Part shown: piece by piece, positions 35,036 to 43,938 of the stretch
Layout: the number at the start of each line of letters is the position of its first letter
Position numbering within the stretch: position 1 is the first letter of the stretch
DNA from: Barnesiella viscericola DSM 18177
Lineage (GTDB): Bacteria; Bacteroidota; Bacteroidia; Bacteroidales; Barnesiellaceae
Length of the DNA stretch: 64,000 nucleotides
Assembly (NCBI RefSeq): GCF_000512915.1
Contig: NZ_CP007034.1
Span: forward strand, 2,232,001-2,296,000
Direction: 5' to 3'
Translations under genes and position numbers: made by a program
The notes under the pieces: model-generated
What the model saw: the letters and a program-made list of their open reading frames with translations, nothing else
Database searches by the model: none
What the model was told of the DNA's origin: nothing

Positions 35036-35857
35036 TTATTGTCTTTTGTATCTGACCGCCTGCACCCGGCCGGTGATGAGCTTGACCGCGGCGTAGGCAA
35101 TGATGAGGGTGAAGACGATGGTCGCTCCGGCCGGAACGTCGAGCCAGTAGGAGAGCAGGAGCCCGCCGATGCCGGCCAGCAGGTTGACCAGCCCCGAGAG
35201 CCAGATGATACTCTTGAACTTGTGGCAGAAGAGTTCGGCAATCATCTGCGGCAGGGAGAGTATGGAGATGAGCAGCATGATGCCCACCAGCCGAATGGAG
35301 AGGACGACGGCCGTGGCTACGAAGAAGGTCATAATGTAGTTGATGAGCCGCGTGTTGATGCCCCGGGTGTGGGCAAAGTCGGGGTCGAAGGCGGTGAAGA
35401 CGATGTGCCTGAACTGTGCCCCGGTGTAGATAACCAGCAGGGCGGCAAAGGCGGCGAAGACGAGTATGTCGGTGCGGGTGATGGTGAGAATGTTCCCGAA
35501 CAGGAACTCGGTGAGCCCCGGGGTGTAGCCGGGTGTCATGAAGATGAAGATGATGCCCACGGCCATGCCCAGCGTCCAGATGACGGCGATGGCCGAGTCC
35601 TCCCGCACCGATTTGCCCCTCGAAATCCACTCTACCCCCAGGGCCGAGAGTATGGCAAAGAAGAGGGCCGAGAGGGTGGGGCTTATCCCCAGGTAGTAGC
35701 CGATGCCCAGTCCGCCGAACGAGGCGTGGGTGATTCCGCCGGTGATGAAGAGCATGCGCCGGGCTACGATGTAGGTGCCTATGATGGCACTGATAATCGA
35801 GATGAGGAGAATGGCCCACAAGGCATTTTGAAAAAACGTATAGTTGAGAATGTCCAT
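35036..35857 (-). CDS. Metal ABC transporter permease (ZnuB-like), orphan
   Basis: A 273-residue permease with about eight transmembrane helices, in the ABC-3 family for zinc or manganese: THASFGGLGIGYYLG in the first part, EFLFGNILTITRTDI, and late LPQMIAELFCHKF with GLLLSYWLDVPAGATIV. It lacks an adjacent ATPase and binding protein, so its partners must be encoded elsewhere. It sits between the 137-residue gene and porW in the leftward unit. Confidence 0.93.
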   Translation of the reverse strand: MDILNYTFFQNALWAILLISIISAIIGTYIVARRMLFITGGITHASFGGLGIGYYLGISPTLSALFFAILSALGVEWISRGKSVREDSAIAVIWTLGMAVGIIFIFMTPGYTPGLTEFLFGNILTITRTDILVFAAFAALLVIYTGAQFRHIVFTAFDPDFAHTRGINTRLINYIMTFFVATAVVLSIRLVGIMLLISILSLPQMIAELFCHKFKSIIWLSGLVNLLAGIGGLLLSYWLDVPAGATIVFTLIIAYAAVKLITGRVQAVRYKRQ

Positions 35858-35869
35858 TGTAAACGATAG

Positions 35870-36283
35870 TTATCGGTTGTTTCTTTGGTCGTTGACCACG
35901 AGCAGTATTTCGTCGCGCAGCTCCTCGGGCACCTCGATTTGCCGCAGTTGCAGACTGCGCACCCACCCGGGCACGTCGTCGGGACGCAGGGTGTAGAATA
36001 TCTCCCTGAACAGCTCCACCTGTTCGGGGGTGTACTGGTCGGCCGGGGTCTCCTTCCACTCGTCTAGCTCTTCGTCGTCGTAGTATTCGATGGTCTTGCT
36101 CACGGCAGCCAGCAGGCTGTCGCGTTCGCACACGAGGTGCTGTCCGCAGCACTCCTGCGGAGGCTCGGGGCTCTTTTCGGCCTCGGTTTGCGGGCCGGCG
36201 GTCGCCTCTCTTTTCAGGTCGCGACGGTGGAAGTAGTAGGTGACAAGACCCAGGAGTATGATGGCAACGACGAGTATGATCAT
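35870..36283 (-). CDS. Single-pass membrane protein of unknown function
   Basis: A 137-residue protein: one N-terminal transmembrane helix (residues 1-16), a Pro/Glu-rich linker with a Cys pair (PPQECCGQH, near 42-50), and a soluble helical C-terminus. Its ATG overlaps the aroA stop (4-base ATGA), and it precedes the ABC permease by 12 bases. I do not recognise a family; a regulator or accessory for a membrane neighbour is an inference. Confidence 0.75.
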   Translation of the reverse strand: MIILVVAIILLGLVTYYFHRRDLKREATAGPQTEAEKSPEPPQECCGQHLVCERDSLLAAVSKTIEYYDDEELDEWKETPADQYTPEQVELFREIFYTLRPDDVPGWVRSLQLRQIEVPEELRDEILLVVNDQRNNR

Positions 36284-37524
36284 AGCGTGGAGTCTCCTTT
36301 CTGCGGGGTGTCTATGGTAAAGCCCACCTGGCGCAGGTGTTCCCAGTAGCGGGGGTACGATTTGTCGACAACCTCGGGGTTGGCAATCGTGATGCCCGGG
36401 AACCGGAAGGCCGCCGGGGCAAAGGCCATGGCCATGCGGTGGTCGTCGTAGGTGTTGATGACCGGGTGAGCCTCCGGTTCGACGGTCTCACTCTCCCAGG
36501 AAAGCGAGTTATCCGAAGATATTAGTTTATATCCTAATTTATTAAGTTCATTACAGAGGGCTGCAATCCGGTCGGTCTCCTTGATTCGCAGCGTTTGCAG
36601 ACCGGTGAAATGGAAGGGGACACCCAGCAGGCAGCAGGCGACAACGAGGGTTTGAGCCAGGTCGGGTTGTTCCGAGAGATCTTGTGTGTAGGTGTCGATA
36701 TGGCTGTCCGATTTTCTTAGTTCTATCCCGTCGGCGGAAGGGTGAGTCGATACCCCGAGCGGTGCAAACAGGTGCTCGATGCGTGCATCGCCTTGCAGAC
36801 TGTGGGGGCTGAGCCCGGGCAGATGAATCGAGGCCGAGGGGGCGAGGGCGGCCATCTCGTACCAGTAGGAAGCGGCCGACCAGTCGGGCTCGACCCGGAA
36901 GGGGGCCGGGCGATAGGTGCCGGCCGGAACCTCGATGGTGTGGCCGATACGTCGGGCCTCGATGCCGAAATGTTCCATCATGGCAAGTGTCATCTCGATG
37001 TAGGGCATCGACACCAGTTCGCCGGTGAGGGTCAGGGTGAGTCCGTTGCGCATGGCCGGGGCAATCAGGAGCAGTGCCGAGACGTATTGCGAACTCACGT
37101 CGCCAGGTAGCAGGAGCTCCCCGCCGGTCAGTGACCGGCCGCATATATCGAGCGGCGGGAATCCCTCGCGGTCGGTGTAGCGAATGTCGGCACCGAGCGA
37201 GCGTAGGGCTTCGACCAGAATCCTGATGGGGCGTTGCTGCATTCTTGCCGAGCCGGTAATCGTGTGGCGGCACCCCTGTTTTTGGGCGTAGTAGGCGGTG
37301 AGAAACCGCATGGCAGTCCCGGCACCGTGTATGTCGATCGTGCTGTCGTCGTGGGCAAAGGCCTGTTGCATCACCCGGGTATCGTCGCAATCCGAGAGAT
37401 TCTCGACCGTGATAGCCTCGGGGCACAAGGCCTGGATAATCAAAGCCCTGTTACTGATGCTTTTGGAGGCCGGTAAAGTGATGGCTCCCGACAGCTGAGC
37501 GGGAGCAAAAAGCGTATAATTCAT
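36280..37524 (-). CDS. aroA: 5-enolpyruvylshikimate-3-phosphate synthase
   Basis: The sixth shikimate-pathway enzyme, joining shikimate-3-phosphate and phosphoenolpyruvate. The 414-residue protein has PASKSISNRALI at about 18-29, GAGTAMRFLTAYYA near 65-78, KETDRIAAL, and YDDHRMAMAFAPAAF near the end. It is a little shorter than E. coli AroA (427), as usual in this phylum. It leads a seven-gene leftward unit, 17 or so bases after a repeat-borne promoter. Confidence 0.95.
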   Translation of the reverse strand: MNYTLFAPAQLSGAITLPASKSISNRALIIQALCPEAITVENLSDCDDTRVMQQAFAHDDSTIDIHGAGTAMRFLTAYYAQKQGCRHTITGSARMQQRPIRILVEALRSLGADIRYTDREGFPPLDICGRSLTGGELLLPGDVSSQYVSALLLIAPAMRNGLTLTLTGELVSMPYIEMTLAMMEHFGIEARRIGHTIEVPAGTYRPAPFRVEPDWSAASYWYEMAALAPSASIHLPGLSPHSLQGDARIEHLFAPLGVSTHPSADGIELRKSDSHIDTYTQDLSEQPDLAQTLVVACCLLGVPFHFTGLQTLRIKETDRIAALCNELNKLGYKLISSDNSLSWESETVEPEAHPVINTYDDHRMAMAFAPAAFRFPGITIANPEVVDKSYPRYWEHLRQVGFTIDTPQKGDSTL

Positions 37525-37546
37525 TTAGTCGCTATAAGTTTGACCG

Positions 37547-37660
37547 CAAAAATAGTGAAAGGCGAGGGGAGAAGCAAATAGAAAACATAGTTTTCGATTT
37601 GAACACTCCCGAGCCGCCTCCTGTTTTCTGGGAAAACGGTGAAAGTCGGTGGGGAGATAT
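37547..37660 (-). repeat. Promoter-bearing repeat upstream of aroA (copy E plus a degenerate second unit)
   Basis: Copy E (about 37547-37632) reads leftward. Its -7 box is TATTTTTG at 37547-37554, the -33 TTTG at 37575-37578, 20 bases apart; it shares CTCGCCTTTCACTAT and GGAGGCGGCTCGG with copy A. A degenerate second unit follows at 37633-37660 (GTGAAAGTCGGTGGGG on the plus strand). It should drive aroA through porX. Confidence 0.75.
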
Positions 37661-37688
37661 TTCTTTTTTGGAGAAAATGAATTGAATA

Positions 37689-37720
37689 TTTGTGAGGAAC
37701 AAAAATTTATCGTACTTTTG
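37689..37720 (+). promoter_or_regulatory. rplU-rpmA promoter
   Basis: TTTG 37689-37692, a 20-base spacer, TACTTTTG 37713-37720. The leader is about 80 bases. Confidence 0.7.
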
Positions 37721-37804
37721 TGGGCTGATTCTGATATGGGCTCAAAAAGAGGTGTCGACATCGACCCCGCCCGGCAGAGATAAACGTAAAAAGAAAAAGT
37801 AAAA

Positions 37805-38140
37805 ATGTACGTTATTGTTGAAATTCAAGGACAACAATTCAAGGTAGAAAATGGAAAGAAATTGTTTGTCCACTATTTGGGAGCAGAGCATGGCGCCGTT
37901 CTCGAATTTGACAAAGTGTTGCTCGTCGACAAAGACGGAGCAGTAACCGTGGGCACTCCCACCGTAGAAGGTGCGAAGGTCGTATGTGAGGTTGTTTCGA
38001 ACGACGGATACGGTAAGAAAGGCCTCGTGAAAGGTGAAAGAATTCTTGTTTTCAAGAAGAAAAGAAGAAAAGGTTATCGTCGCTTGAACGGTCACCGTCA
38101 ATATTTCACCGAAGTGTTAGTTAAAGAAATTGTTGCTTAA
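37805..38140 (+). CDS. rplU: 50S ribosomal protein L21
   Basis: A 111-residue protein with the L21 pattern: [13 protein letters not shown] at the start, a central [20 protein letters not shown], and the basic RNA-binding [19 protein letters not shown] near the C-terminus. L21 binds domain VI of 23S rRNA beside L20. It is first of rplU-rpmA, with rpmA 21 bases downstream. Confidence 0.97.
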   Translation: MYVIVEIQGQQFKVENGKKLFVHYLGAEHGAVLEFDKVLLVDKDGAVTVGTPTVEGAKVVCEVVSNDGYGKKGLVKGERILVFKKKRRKGYRRLNGHRQYFTEVLVKEIVA

Positions 38141-38161
38141 CCCTATTAAACTTCTAAGAAA

Positions 38162-38425
38162 ATGGCACATAAGAAAGGTGTTGGTAGTTCTAAGAACGGT
38201 CGTGAATCGGAAAGCAAACGATTGGGTATCAAAATTTTCGGTGGCCAATATGCCAAAGCCGGAAACATCTTGGTACGTCAAAGAGGTACAGTTCATCACC
38301 CGGGTGAAAACGTGGGTATGGGCAAGGATCACACCCTGTTTGCTTTGGTAAACGGTACGGTAGTATTCCGTAAACGTCAGGAGAACCGTTCGTATGTATC
38401 GGTTGTACCGGCAGACAATAACTAA
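38162..38425 (+). CDS. rpmA: 50S ribosomal protein L27
   Basis: An 87-residue protein. [20 protein letters not shown] is the typical start, with N-terminal residues reaching the peptidyl transferase centre; [16 protein letters not shown] and [17 protein letters not shown] follow. No cleavable N-terminal extension of the Firmicutes type is seen. It is second in the rplU operon and ends at a hairpin terminator. Confidence 0.97.
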   Translation: MAHKKGVGSSKNGRESESKRLGIKIFGGQYAKAGNILVRQRGTVHHPGENVGMGKDHTLFALVNGTVVFRKRQENRSYVSVVPADNN

Positions 38426-38455
38426 TTAAAAAGTTATAACCTCATTCATAGAAAG

Positions 38456-38487
38456 CGTGACTGCTCGCAAGAGCCGTCACGTTTTTT
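38456..38487 (+). terminator. rplU-rpmA terminator
   Basis: CGTGAC-GCTC pairs with GAGC-GTCACG (38456-38466 with 38471-38481; one mismatch), loop GCAA, then TTTTTT. The next 230 bases up to the leftward DUF5106 gene show nothing else. Confidence 0.85.
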
Positions 38488-38715
38488 ATTTTTGGGCCGG
38501 GGCAGATTGTTTTTATAGGCTTAGTCGACTGGGCCTGAAAGAGGGAAAGAAAGTCTCCTCCTCTCGATTTATCCAGGAAAAAAGGAGACTTTGTGGCCGA
38601 TTCCTCCTTTTCAGGTGTTATTGGGTCAAAAAAAACTATGCTCACGCACAGAGGGGATCTCAAAATATAACGATTCCCATCGTCTTGGAATCAACACCAC
38701 AAAGTCTCTTTCCTC

Positions 38716-39609
38716 TTATTCTTCTTGCTTTAATGCCTGCTCTACCTCTTCGAGCGAAGCATTGCGCAATATAATTTTTTTATCTTTATCCAACAAATAG
38801 ATGGTAGGCATAATCCGCAGGTCGAAATAGCGGTCTCCATTTTCCATCGAAGCCACTATCCACTCTTTGGGATATTCTGCCACGCCAGCCAACCACTCCT
38901 CGGTCTCCCCGTCGGGATAGAGCGACAAGATGGTAAGCCGACCGGATCGCACCTCGTTGAGCAAAGCCTGCGACACACTTAGCCGCAAAGTAGCCAACGA
39001 GCAGTCTTCACACTCGGGGTCATTGATGTAAAGCAGGATAAAGGGCGATTTCAACTTGTTGATGCGATAGGCTTTATCCTTCCCGGGCAGTTTGTATTCA
39101 AAGTCGGTAATCTCCATACCCAACTGGTTCTTGGTCATTACGTCATACTGGTAGGAGTAACGCAATTTATACAACTTGTCGACCTTCTTGGAGTCGAGAA
39201 CAGCCTCGACGAACGGTAAATAAGCCTCTTCACTCACAAAAGGCCCCTGTCCACTATACAGATATTTGTCGGCAAAACCGGCATACATCAACAGAATATC
39301 TTCGTCGCAGGAGGCCCTCTTCAACAAGGCGTTTATTCCTTTCATCGTACCCTCTCGGGGAGCGATGCGCATAATCGAGACAAAGTCGACAAAGGCCTGC
39401 TCCGCCACTTGCAAGGAATCCAAGTAGATCCGATTCTCCACTTTGAAATTATCCCAATAATGTTCCATGAGATACTCACTTCTCGCATCGGGGGTGGTCA
39501 AACTGTCGGGGATATCGGGCAACCGGTAAGGAGCTACGAGAGTGGCTTGCGCCCCTGTCAAAGCAAAGGCACTTATAAACGCACACACGATTAACACTCT
39601 TCTTACCAT
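38716..39609 (-). CDS. DUF5106 / thioredoxin-like exported protein
   Basis: A 297-residue exported protein: signal peptide, then a helical DUF5106-type N-domain (about 30-160), then a thioredoxin-like C-domain with DPECEDCSLATLRLS, where the CEDC pair takes the CxxC place, and RIMPTIYLLDKDKKI with the cis-Pro. These proteins are taken as periplasmic thiol reductases. It stands alone, with a TATCTTTG box upstream. Confidence 0.85.
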   Translation of the reverse strand: MVRRVLIVCAFISAFALTGAQATLVAPYRLPDIPDSLTTPDARSEYLMEHYWDNFKVENRIYLDSLQVAEQAFVDFVSIMRIAPREGTMKGINALLKRASCDEDILLMYAGFADKYLYSGQGPFVSEEAYLPFVEAVLDSKKVDKLYKLRYSYQYDVMTKNQLGMEITDFEYKLPGKDKAYRINKLKSPFILLYINDPECEDCSLATLRLSVSQALLNEVRSGRLTILSLYPDGETEEWLAGVAEYPKEWIVASMENGDRYFDLRIMPTIYLLDKDKKIILRNASLEEVEQALKQEE

Positions 39610-39672
39610 AAAACCTCCTTACAAAAAATTATAAGCCATTCTTAAAAGTCCCCGCGAATTACATTTATATGA

Positions 39673-39702
39673 CAAAGATACTAATTTTATTAAAACCTGC
39701 AA
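39673..39702 (-). promoter_or_regulatory. Promoter for the DUF5106 gene
   Basis: Minus-strand TTG (39700-39702), a 19-base spacer, TATCTTTG (39673-39680). The leader is about 55-60 bases. Confidence 0.6.
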
Positions 39703-39784
39703 CTCTACCAACAAATTTTATACATAAAAAAATCGAATAAAAATACGTAGGAACAAAACAGAAATAGCAAGTAACGACTAACTG

Positions 39785-41125
39785 TCAAATTCTTTTATCG
39801 TTCCATTTCCCCCGCTTTATATAGGCTGCCGAGAACAGGAAGATGCCCAGGGCATAGATGTGCTCGGTAGTCCAGCACACGGCGACATCGACCCGCAAAT
39901 AGAAGATCATCACCACCACATAGACAATATAGATGAACAGTGTGATCAGTTCCAGAAAGAAGGCCACGCGGGTATTACCCGTACCCGAGACAGCCTGAAA
40001 ATAGACATTGCCCGGTACAATAAAGAGATAGGCCGAACAGAGCACAAAGAGCGACGGTACTGAGGCCAATATGAGGTCAGGCATATCGGTATAGATGCGC
40101 AGGATAAGGGTCGGGAAAAGAACAAAGAAGAGGATAAGAGGCAATTCAAACAGGTAGGCCATGCGAATGCATTGGTTCATCGTGCCCCGCACATACCGAG
40201 CGTCACCAGCTCCTATCAGGTTGCTGATGAGGGTACTGCACGTCGAGGCAAAGGTGATGACTATCATAAAGGGCAGAGCCGACACGTTGCGGATAATGTT
40301 GGTGATGGCCAACGAACGTTCACCCAGGTGCTCGACGGCGATAAAGAAGAGAAACCAGGTGGACATCGACACGAAATTCTGTATCATGGTCCACACCGAG
40401 GTGTTCAGGATATGCCGCAGAGAGTCGCCCTCGTGCCACCCGAAACGGTTCAACCCATACTTGCGCACATCGACCCGCAGACGGGTATAGACGATAAAGA
40501 AGACGAGCGACACCAGCTCGGCCAGCGACGACCCGATGGCGGCTCCGGCAATGCCCATGGCCGGGAATCCCAGCTTGCCGAAGACAAGAATGTAGTTGAA
40601 CACCACATTCGACAGCACCATGACCACCGAGTTGAGCGTGAGGGTCTTGGTCTGCGTCGTCCCCACAAAGAAGGCCCGGAACATCACGGCAACAAAGGCA
40701 AAGAAGAATCCGTAGACCCGCCAGTGTATGTAGCTCATGGCTGCCTCATAGACATGGGGCGAGCCGATAAAGCGGGCCAACAGCACGGGCGAAACGAAAT
40801 AGGAGCAGACAAACAGCACCAGTGCCACTCCCAGCAGAAAGAGGGTACCTTTGTAGAAGATAGGACCTATTCGTTCATAGTTCCCTTCGCCGTTGCGTCG
40901 CCCCATGATAATCTGTGCCCCCAGGCTGAACCCGAAGGCTATCATGAAAAAGGTCATGTAGTAGACCCCGGCAATGGCCGACGCACCCAGCTCCACCTCG
41001 CCCACCCGGCCCATAAAAGCGGTATCGGTCATACCGATAAGCTGCTCCATCACCAGGCTCACGAGTATGGGATAGGCAATGTGCCAAATCTGCTTGTAGC
41101 TGTATTTTACCGCATTACTCGCCAT
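39785..41125 (-). CDS. MATE family efflux transporter
   Basis: A 446-residue transporter with twelve transmembrane helices in two six-helix halves: GMTDTAFMGRVGEVELGASAI in the first (given here as GMTDTAFMGRVG and EVELGASAI) and the matching second half with STWFLFFIAVEHLG and ATSTLISNLIGAG-type motifs (TCSTLISNLIGAGD). It resembles the DinF-type subgroup that moves cationic compounds out in exchange for Na+ or H+. The frame opens at 41182, but MASNAVKYS at 41125 is the sensible start; the start overlaps the DUF3109 gene by 11 bases. Confidence 0.93.
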   Translation of the reverse strand: MASNAVKYSYKQIWHIAYPILVSLVMEQLIGMTDTAFMGRVGEVELGASAIAGVYYMTFFMIAFGFSLGAQIIMGRRNGEGNYERIGPIFYKGTLFLLGVALVLFVCSYFVSPVLLARFIGSPHVYEAAMSYIHWRVYGFFFAFVAVMFRAFFVGTTQTKTLTLNSVVMVLSNVVFNYILVFGKLGFPAMGIAGAAIGSSLAELVSLVFFIVYTRLRVDVRKYGLNRFGWHEGDSLRHILNTSVWTMIQNFVSMSTWFLFFIAVEHLGERSLAITNIIRNVSALPFMIVITFASTCSTLISNLIGAGDARYVRGTMNQCIRMAYLFELPLILFFVLFPTLILRIYTDMPDLILASVPSLFVLCSAYLFIVPGNVYFQAVSGTGNTRVAFFLELITLFIYIVYVVVMIFYLRVDVAVCWTTEHIYALGIFLFSAAYIKRGKWNDKRI

Positions 41126-41723
41126 ATTGTTGCAAATAGGCCTCGGCGGCCTCACAAAGTTCGTTGTACCAGGCCTCGCCAAACCGACGAATCAACGGCT
41201 CTTTCAAAAACTGATAGACCCGCACCTGCTCGCGCCGGCCCAGCACCTCGCCCGCCTTGCAGATTTTCCAGCGGTGATAGTTCACGGCCGAGAAATCGGG
41301 ATACTCCTTCAACCGTATGGGGTAGAGGTGGCACGAGATGGGTTTGTAGAAATCGATCTTCCCGGCCCGAAAGGCCTTCTCGATGGCGCACTGGCACATG
41401 CCGTTCCTGTCGTAGCAAGTAAAGACACAATCCTTGCCGTTGACAATCGAAGTCACCAGGTCGCCCTCCTCATCGACATAGGCCACCCCCTGTTGCTCGA
41501 TTACCCGACGGGCCTCGGGCAGCAAATCGTCCCACACCACCCCGAGTATCTCTTTGAGCTTGCGGCACTCCTCCTCGGTGACCGGCGCCCCTGCGTCGCC
41601 TTCGACGCAACAGGCCCCCAGACACTTGTCGAGGTTACAGATAAAGAAACGTTCTATGACGTCGAGGCTCACCAGAGCACGGCCTACTTGTAGCATAATC
41701 TCCTCGGTTACGGTTGTTTTCAT
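41115..41723 (-). CDS. DUF3109 cysteine-rich protein
   Basis: A 202-residue protein with the cysteine pattern of DUF3109: CNLDKCLGACC near 29-39, CVFTCYDRNGMCQCAIE in the middle and SCHLYPIRL with KICKAG after. The Cys arrangement suggests a zinc or iron-sulfur site, and similarity to YkgJ-type proteins has been noted for this family; function is unknown. It overlaps the MATE gene by 11 bases, so both probably share a transcript. Confidence 0.88.
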   Translation of the reverse strand: MKTTVTEEIMLQVGRALVSLDVIERFFICNLDKCLGACCVEGDAGAPVTEEECRKLKEILGVVWDDLLPEARRVIEQQGVAYVDEEGDLVTSIVNGKDCVFTCYDRNGMCQCAIEKAFRAGKIDFYKPISCHLYPIRLKEYPDFSAVNYHRWKICKAGEVLGRREQVRVYQFLKEPLIRRFGEAWYNELCEAAEAYLQQYGE

Positions 41724-41739
41724 CGGTTAATATAAGGCA

Positions 41740-41772
41740 GAAAAGCCGGAACGCAACCCAGTGCGCTCCGGC
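41740..41772 (-). terminator. gpmI terminator
   Basis: GCCGGAACGCA (41745-41755) pairs with TGCGCTCCGGC (41762-41772), one G-T; on the minus strand TTTTCTG follows. Confidence 0.8.
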
Positions 41773-41794
41773 ATATTCCAATCATGGATTACAG

Positions 41795-43309
41795 TTATTT
41801 CAACAGGTCGTGCCCCGTCATTTCGGCCGGTTGAGGCAATCCCATGATGTGGCAAATCGAAGGAGCCACATCGGCCAGGATACCGTTCTCGACACGAGCC
41901 TCTTTGTTCTCGGTCACATAGACAAACGGCACGGGGTTGAGCGAGTGTGCCGTGTTGGGCGTACCGTCGGGGTTCTCGGCATTGTCGGCATTACCGTGGT
42001 CGGCAATGATGATTACCTCGTAGCCGTTGGCCTTGGCAGCCTCGACCGTATCGCGCACGCAGGCGTCGATGGTCATCACGGCTTTCTCGATAGCCGAGTA
42101 GACGCCGGTGTGACCCACCATGTCGCCGTTGGCATAGTTTACGACGATAAAGTCATATTTGTTCTCGTTGATGGCGGCGACCAGTTTGTCTTTCACCTCG
42201 TAGGCGCTCATCTCGGGCTTCAAATCGTAGGTGGCTACCTTGGGCGACGGTACCAGAATACGGTCCTCACCCTCGAACGGAGCCTCGCGCCCCCCGTTGA
42301 AGAAGAAGGTTACGTGGGCATATTTCTCGGTCTCGGCAATGTGCAGCTGGCTCTTGTGCAGTTTCGACAGATATTCGCCCAGCGTGTTGTGCACGTTCTC
42401 CTTGTCGAAGAGGATATGCACGCCCTTGAACGAAGCGTCGTAGGGAGTCATGCAGTAATATTGCAGACCGGGAATGGTGTGCATGCCGGCCTCGGGCATA
42501 TCCTGCTGCGTGAGCACGATGGTGAGCTCTTTGGCACGGTCGTTACGGTAGTTGAAGAAAATAACCACATCGCCCTCCTTGATGCGACCGTCGCAGGTCG
42601 TGTTGACGATAGGCTTGATAAATTCGTCGGTCACATCGGCGTCATACGACTCCTGCATGGCCTGCACCATGTTGTCCGACTTGCGGCCGATACCGTTGAC
42701 CAACAGATCGTAAGCCTCTTTGATACGCTCCCAGCGTTTGTCCCGGTCCATGGCATAGTACCGACCGATAATCGAAGCCACCTTGCCGGCCGAAGCAGCG
42801 CAGTGAGCCTCCAAGGCCTCGATAAAGCCCTTACCACTGTGGGGGTCGGTATCACGACCGTCCATGAAGCAGTGGATAAAGGTATTCTCCAAACCATATG
42901 CTTTGGCAATGTCGCACAACTTGAACAGGTGGTCGAGCGAACTGTGTACGCCACCGTTCGAGGTCAATCCCATGAAGTGGATATTCTTGCCGTTGTCACG
43001 GGCATAGGAGAAGGCCGAAACGATCTCTTTGTTCTGCATGATGGAGTTGTCGGCACAAGCCTTGTTGATTTTCACCAGATCCTGGTAAACGATGCGGCCG
43101 GCACCGATATTGAGGTGACCTACCTCCGAGTTACCCATCTGACCGTCGGGCAAACCCACATTCTCGCCGCTGGCCTGCAACTGCGAGTGAGGATAGGTTT
43201 TCAACAGATAGTCCCAATAAGGAGTAGGGGTATTGTAGATTACATCTGCATGCGTATGATTGCCGATGCCCCAGCCATCGAGAATCATCAAAAGTGCTTT
43301 TTTGCTCAT
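41795..43309 (-). CDS. gpmI: 2,3-bisphosphoglycerate-independent phosphoglycerate mutase
   Basis: A glycolytic enzyme of 504 residues, of the manganese-dependent alkaline phosphatase superfamily. Asp11 (LDGWG) is a metal ligand, Ser61 in GNSEVGH the phosphoryl acceptor, and [12 protein letters not shown] carries the second metal cluster. [16 protein letters not shown] is the expected C-terminus. It has its own promoter about 200 bases upstream and a terminator. Confidence 0.96.
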   Translation of the reverse strand: MSKKALLMILDGWGIGNHTHADVIYNTPTPYWDYLLKTYPHSQLQASGENVGLPDGQMGNSEVGHLNIGAGRIVYQDLVKINKACADNSIMQNKEIVSAFSYARDNGKNIHFMGLTSNGGVHSSLDHLFKLCDIAKAYGLENTFIHCFMDGRDTDPHSGKGFIEALEAHCAASAGKVASIIGRYYAMDRDKRWERIKEAYDLLVNGIGRKSDNMVQAMQESYDADVTDEFIKPIVNTTCDGRIKEGDVVIFFNYRNDRAKELTIVLTQQDMPEAGMHTIPGLQYYCMTPYDASFKGVHILFDKENVHNTLGEYLSKLHKSQLHIAETEKYAHVTFFFNGGREAPFEGEDRILVPSPKVATYDLKPEMSAYEVKDKLVAAINENKYDFIVVNYANGDMVGHTGVYSAIEKAVMTIDACVRDTVEAAKANGYEVIIIADHGNADNAENPDGTPNTAHSLNPVPFVYVTENKEARVENGILADVAPSICHIMGLPQPAEMTGHDLLK

Positions 43310-43505
43310 CTCTTCTATTATTTAGAGTTATTTATCTTCTATTCTATGGCCAACAAAAACAGTGCCGGAATCGTTTCGGCCGCCGCATTCACGGCCTGCC
43401 GCATCATCGCGGCCCCGCTCTGTCAAAATGTCGCGTTGCCAAGAGGCTGTTCGCCAGCAGTCATACCGTCGCGGCCCGCCAGCCTCCTGCCTTGCATTTC
43501 TCTTG

Positions 43506-43536
43506 CAAAGATAGTGCAAACCGCGGGCATCGCAAA
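43506..43536 (-). promoter_or_regulatory. gpmI promoter
   Basis: Minus-strand TTTG (43533-43536), a 19-base spacer, TATCTTTG (43506-43513). The leader is nearly 200 bases. Confidence 0.65.
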
Positions 43537-43646
43537 ATTTATTTCAATTCGTTAAGGGACAGCGTAAACTTTCTTCCCCACAGAAAACAAGAGCTATCTC
43601 ACGACATCTAACCCAACCATATCATTTTATATATTTTTATATACAA

Positions 43647-43678
43647 TTGATTTGTTTAAGAAATATTTATTATATTTG
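43647..43678 (+). promoter_or_regulatory. Promoter of the exported four-gene cluster
   Basis: TTG 43647-43649, a 21-base spacer, TATATTTG 43671-43678, giving a leader of about 255 bases. Confidence 0.55.
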
Positions 43679-43938
43679 TAAGTCTGTAAGCCTTTTCTCT
43701 AAGGCTCACAGAAATCAAAGGGGCGTTTATACGCTTGTCTTCGAGGTTTCAACTTTGGCTCCTCTACGGAGAGAAAGAGTCGGCAAATCGAACCATTCAT
43801 GTCGAAGCAGCACCTATTGATTGAAGAATAGGGGGCAATTAAAAGTCATGGAACAAGGGGAACAAGCCAGACACGATCTCACGTCTCTTCATTTAAACAT
43901 CGTCTTGACGAGATCGTAAGACACAGGAAAAACACATT

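Larger units (their letters stand above)
43310..43938. other. Divergent regulatory region between gpmI and the exported gene cluster
   Basis: The 629 bases hold no gene. The left part is the gpmI leader and promoter (43506-43536), the middle is A/T-rich, and the right part (about 43685-43938) is the leader of the 43939 unit. That leader has a hairpin AGCCTT/AAGGCT at 43688-43705 and a longer fold in which ACGATCTC (about 43875) pairs with GAGATCGT (about 43919). Confidence 0.6.

Noticed and set aside
43328-43519. A 63-residue minus-strand frame before gpmI
   Set aside because: It lies in the gpmI leader, with no conserved feature and no ribosome-binding context.
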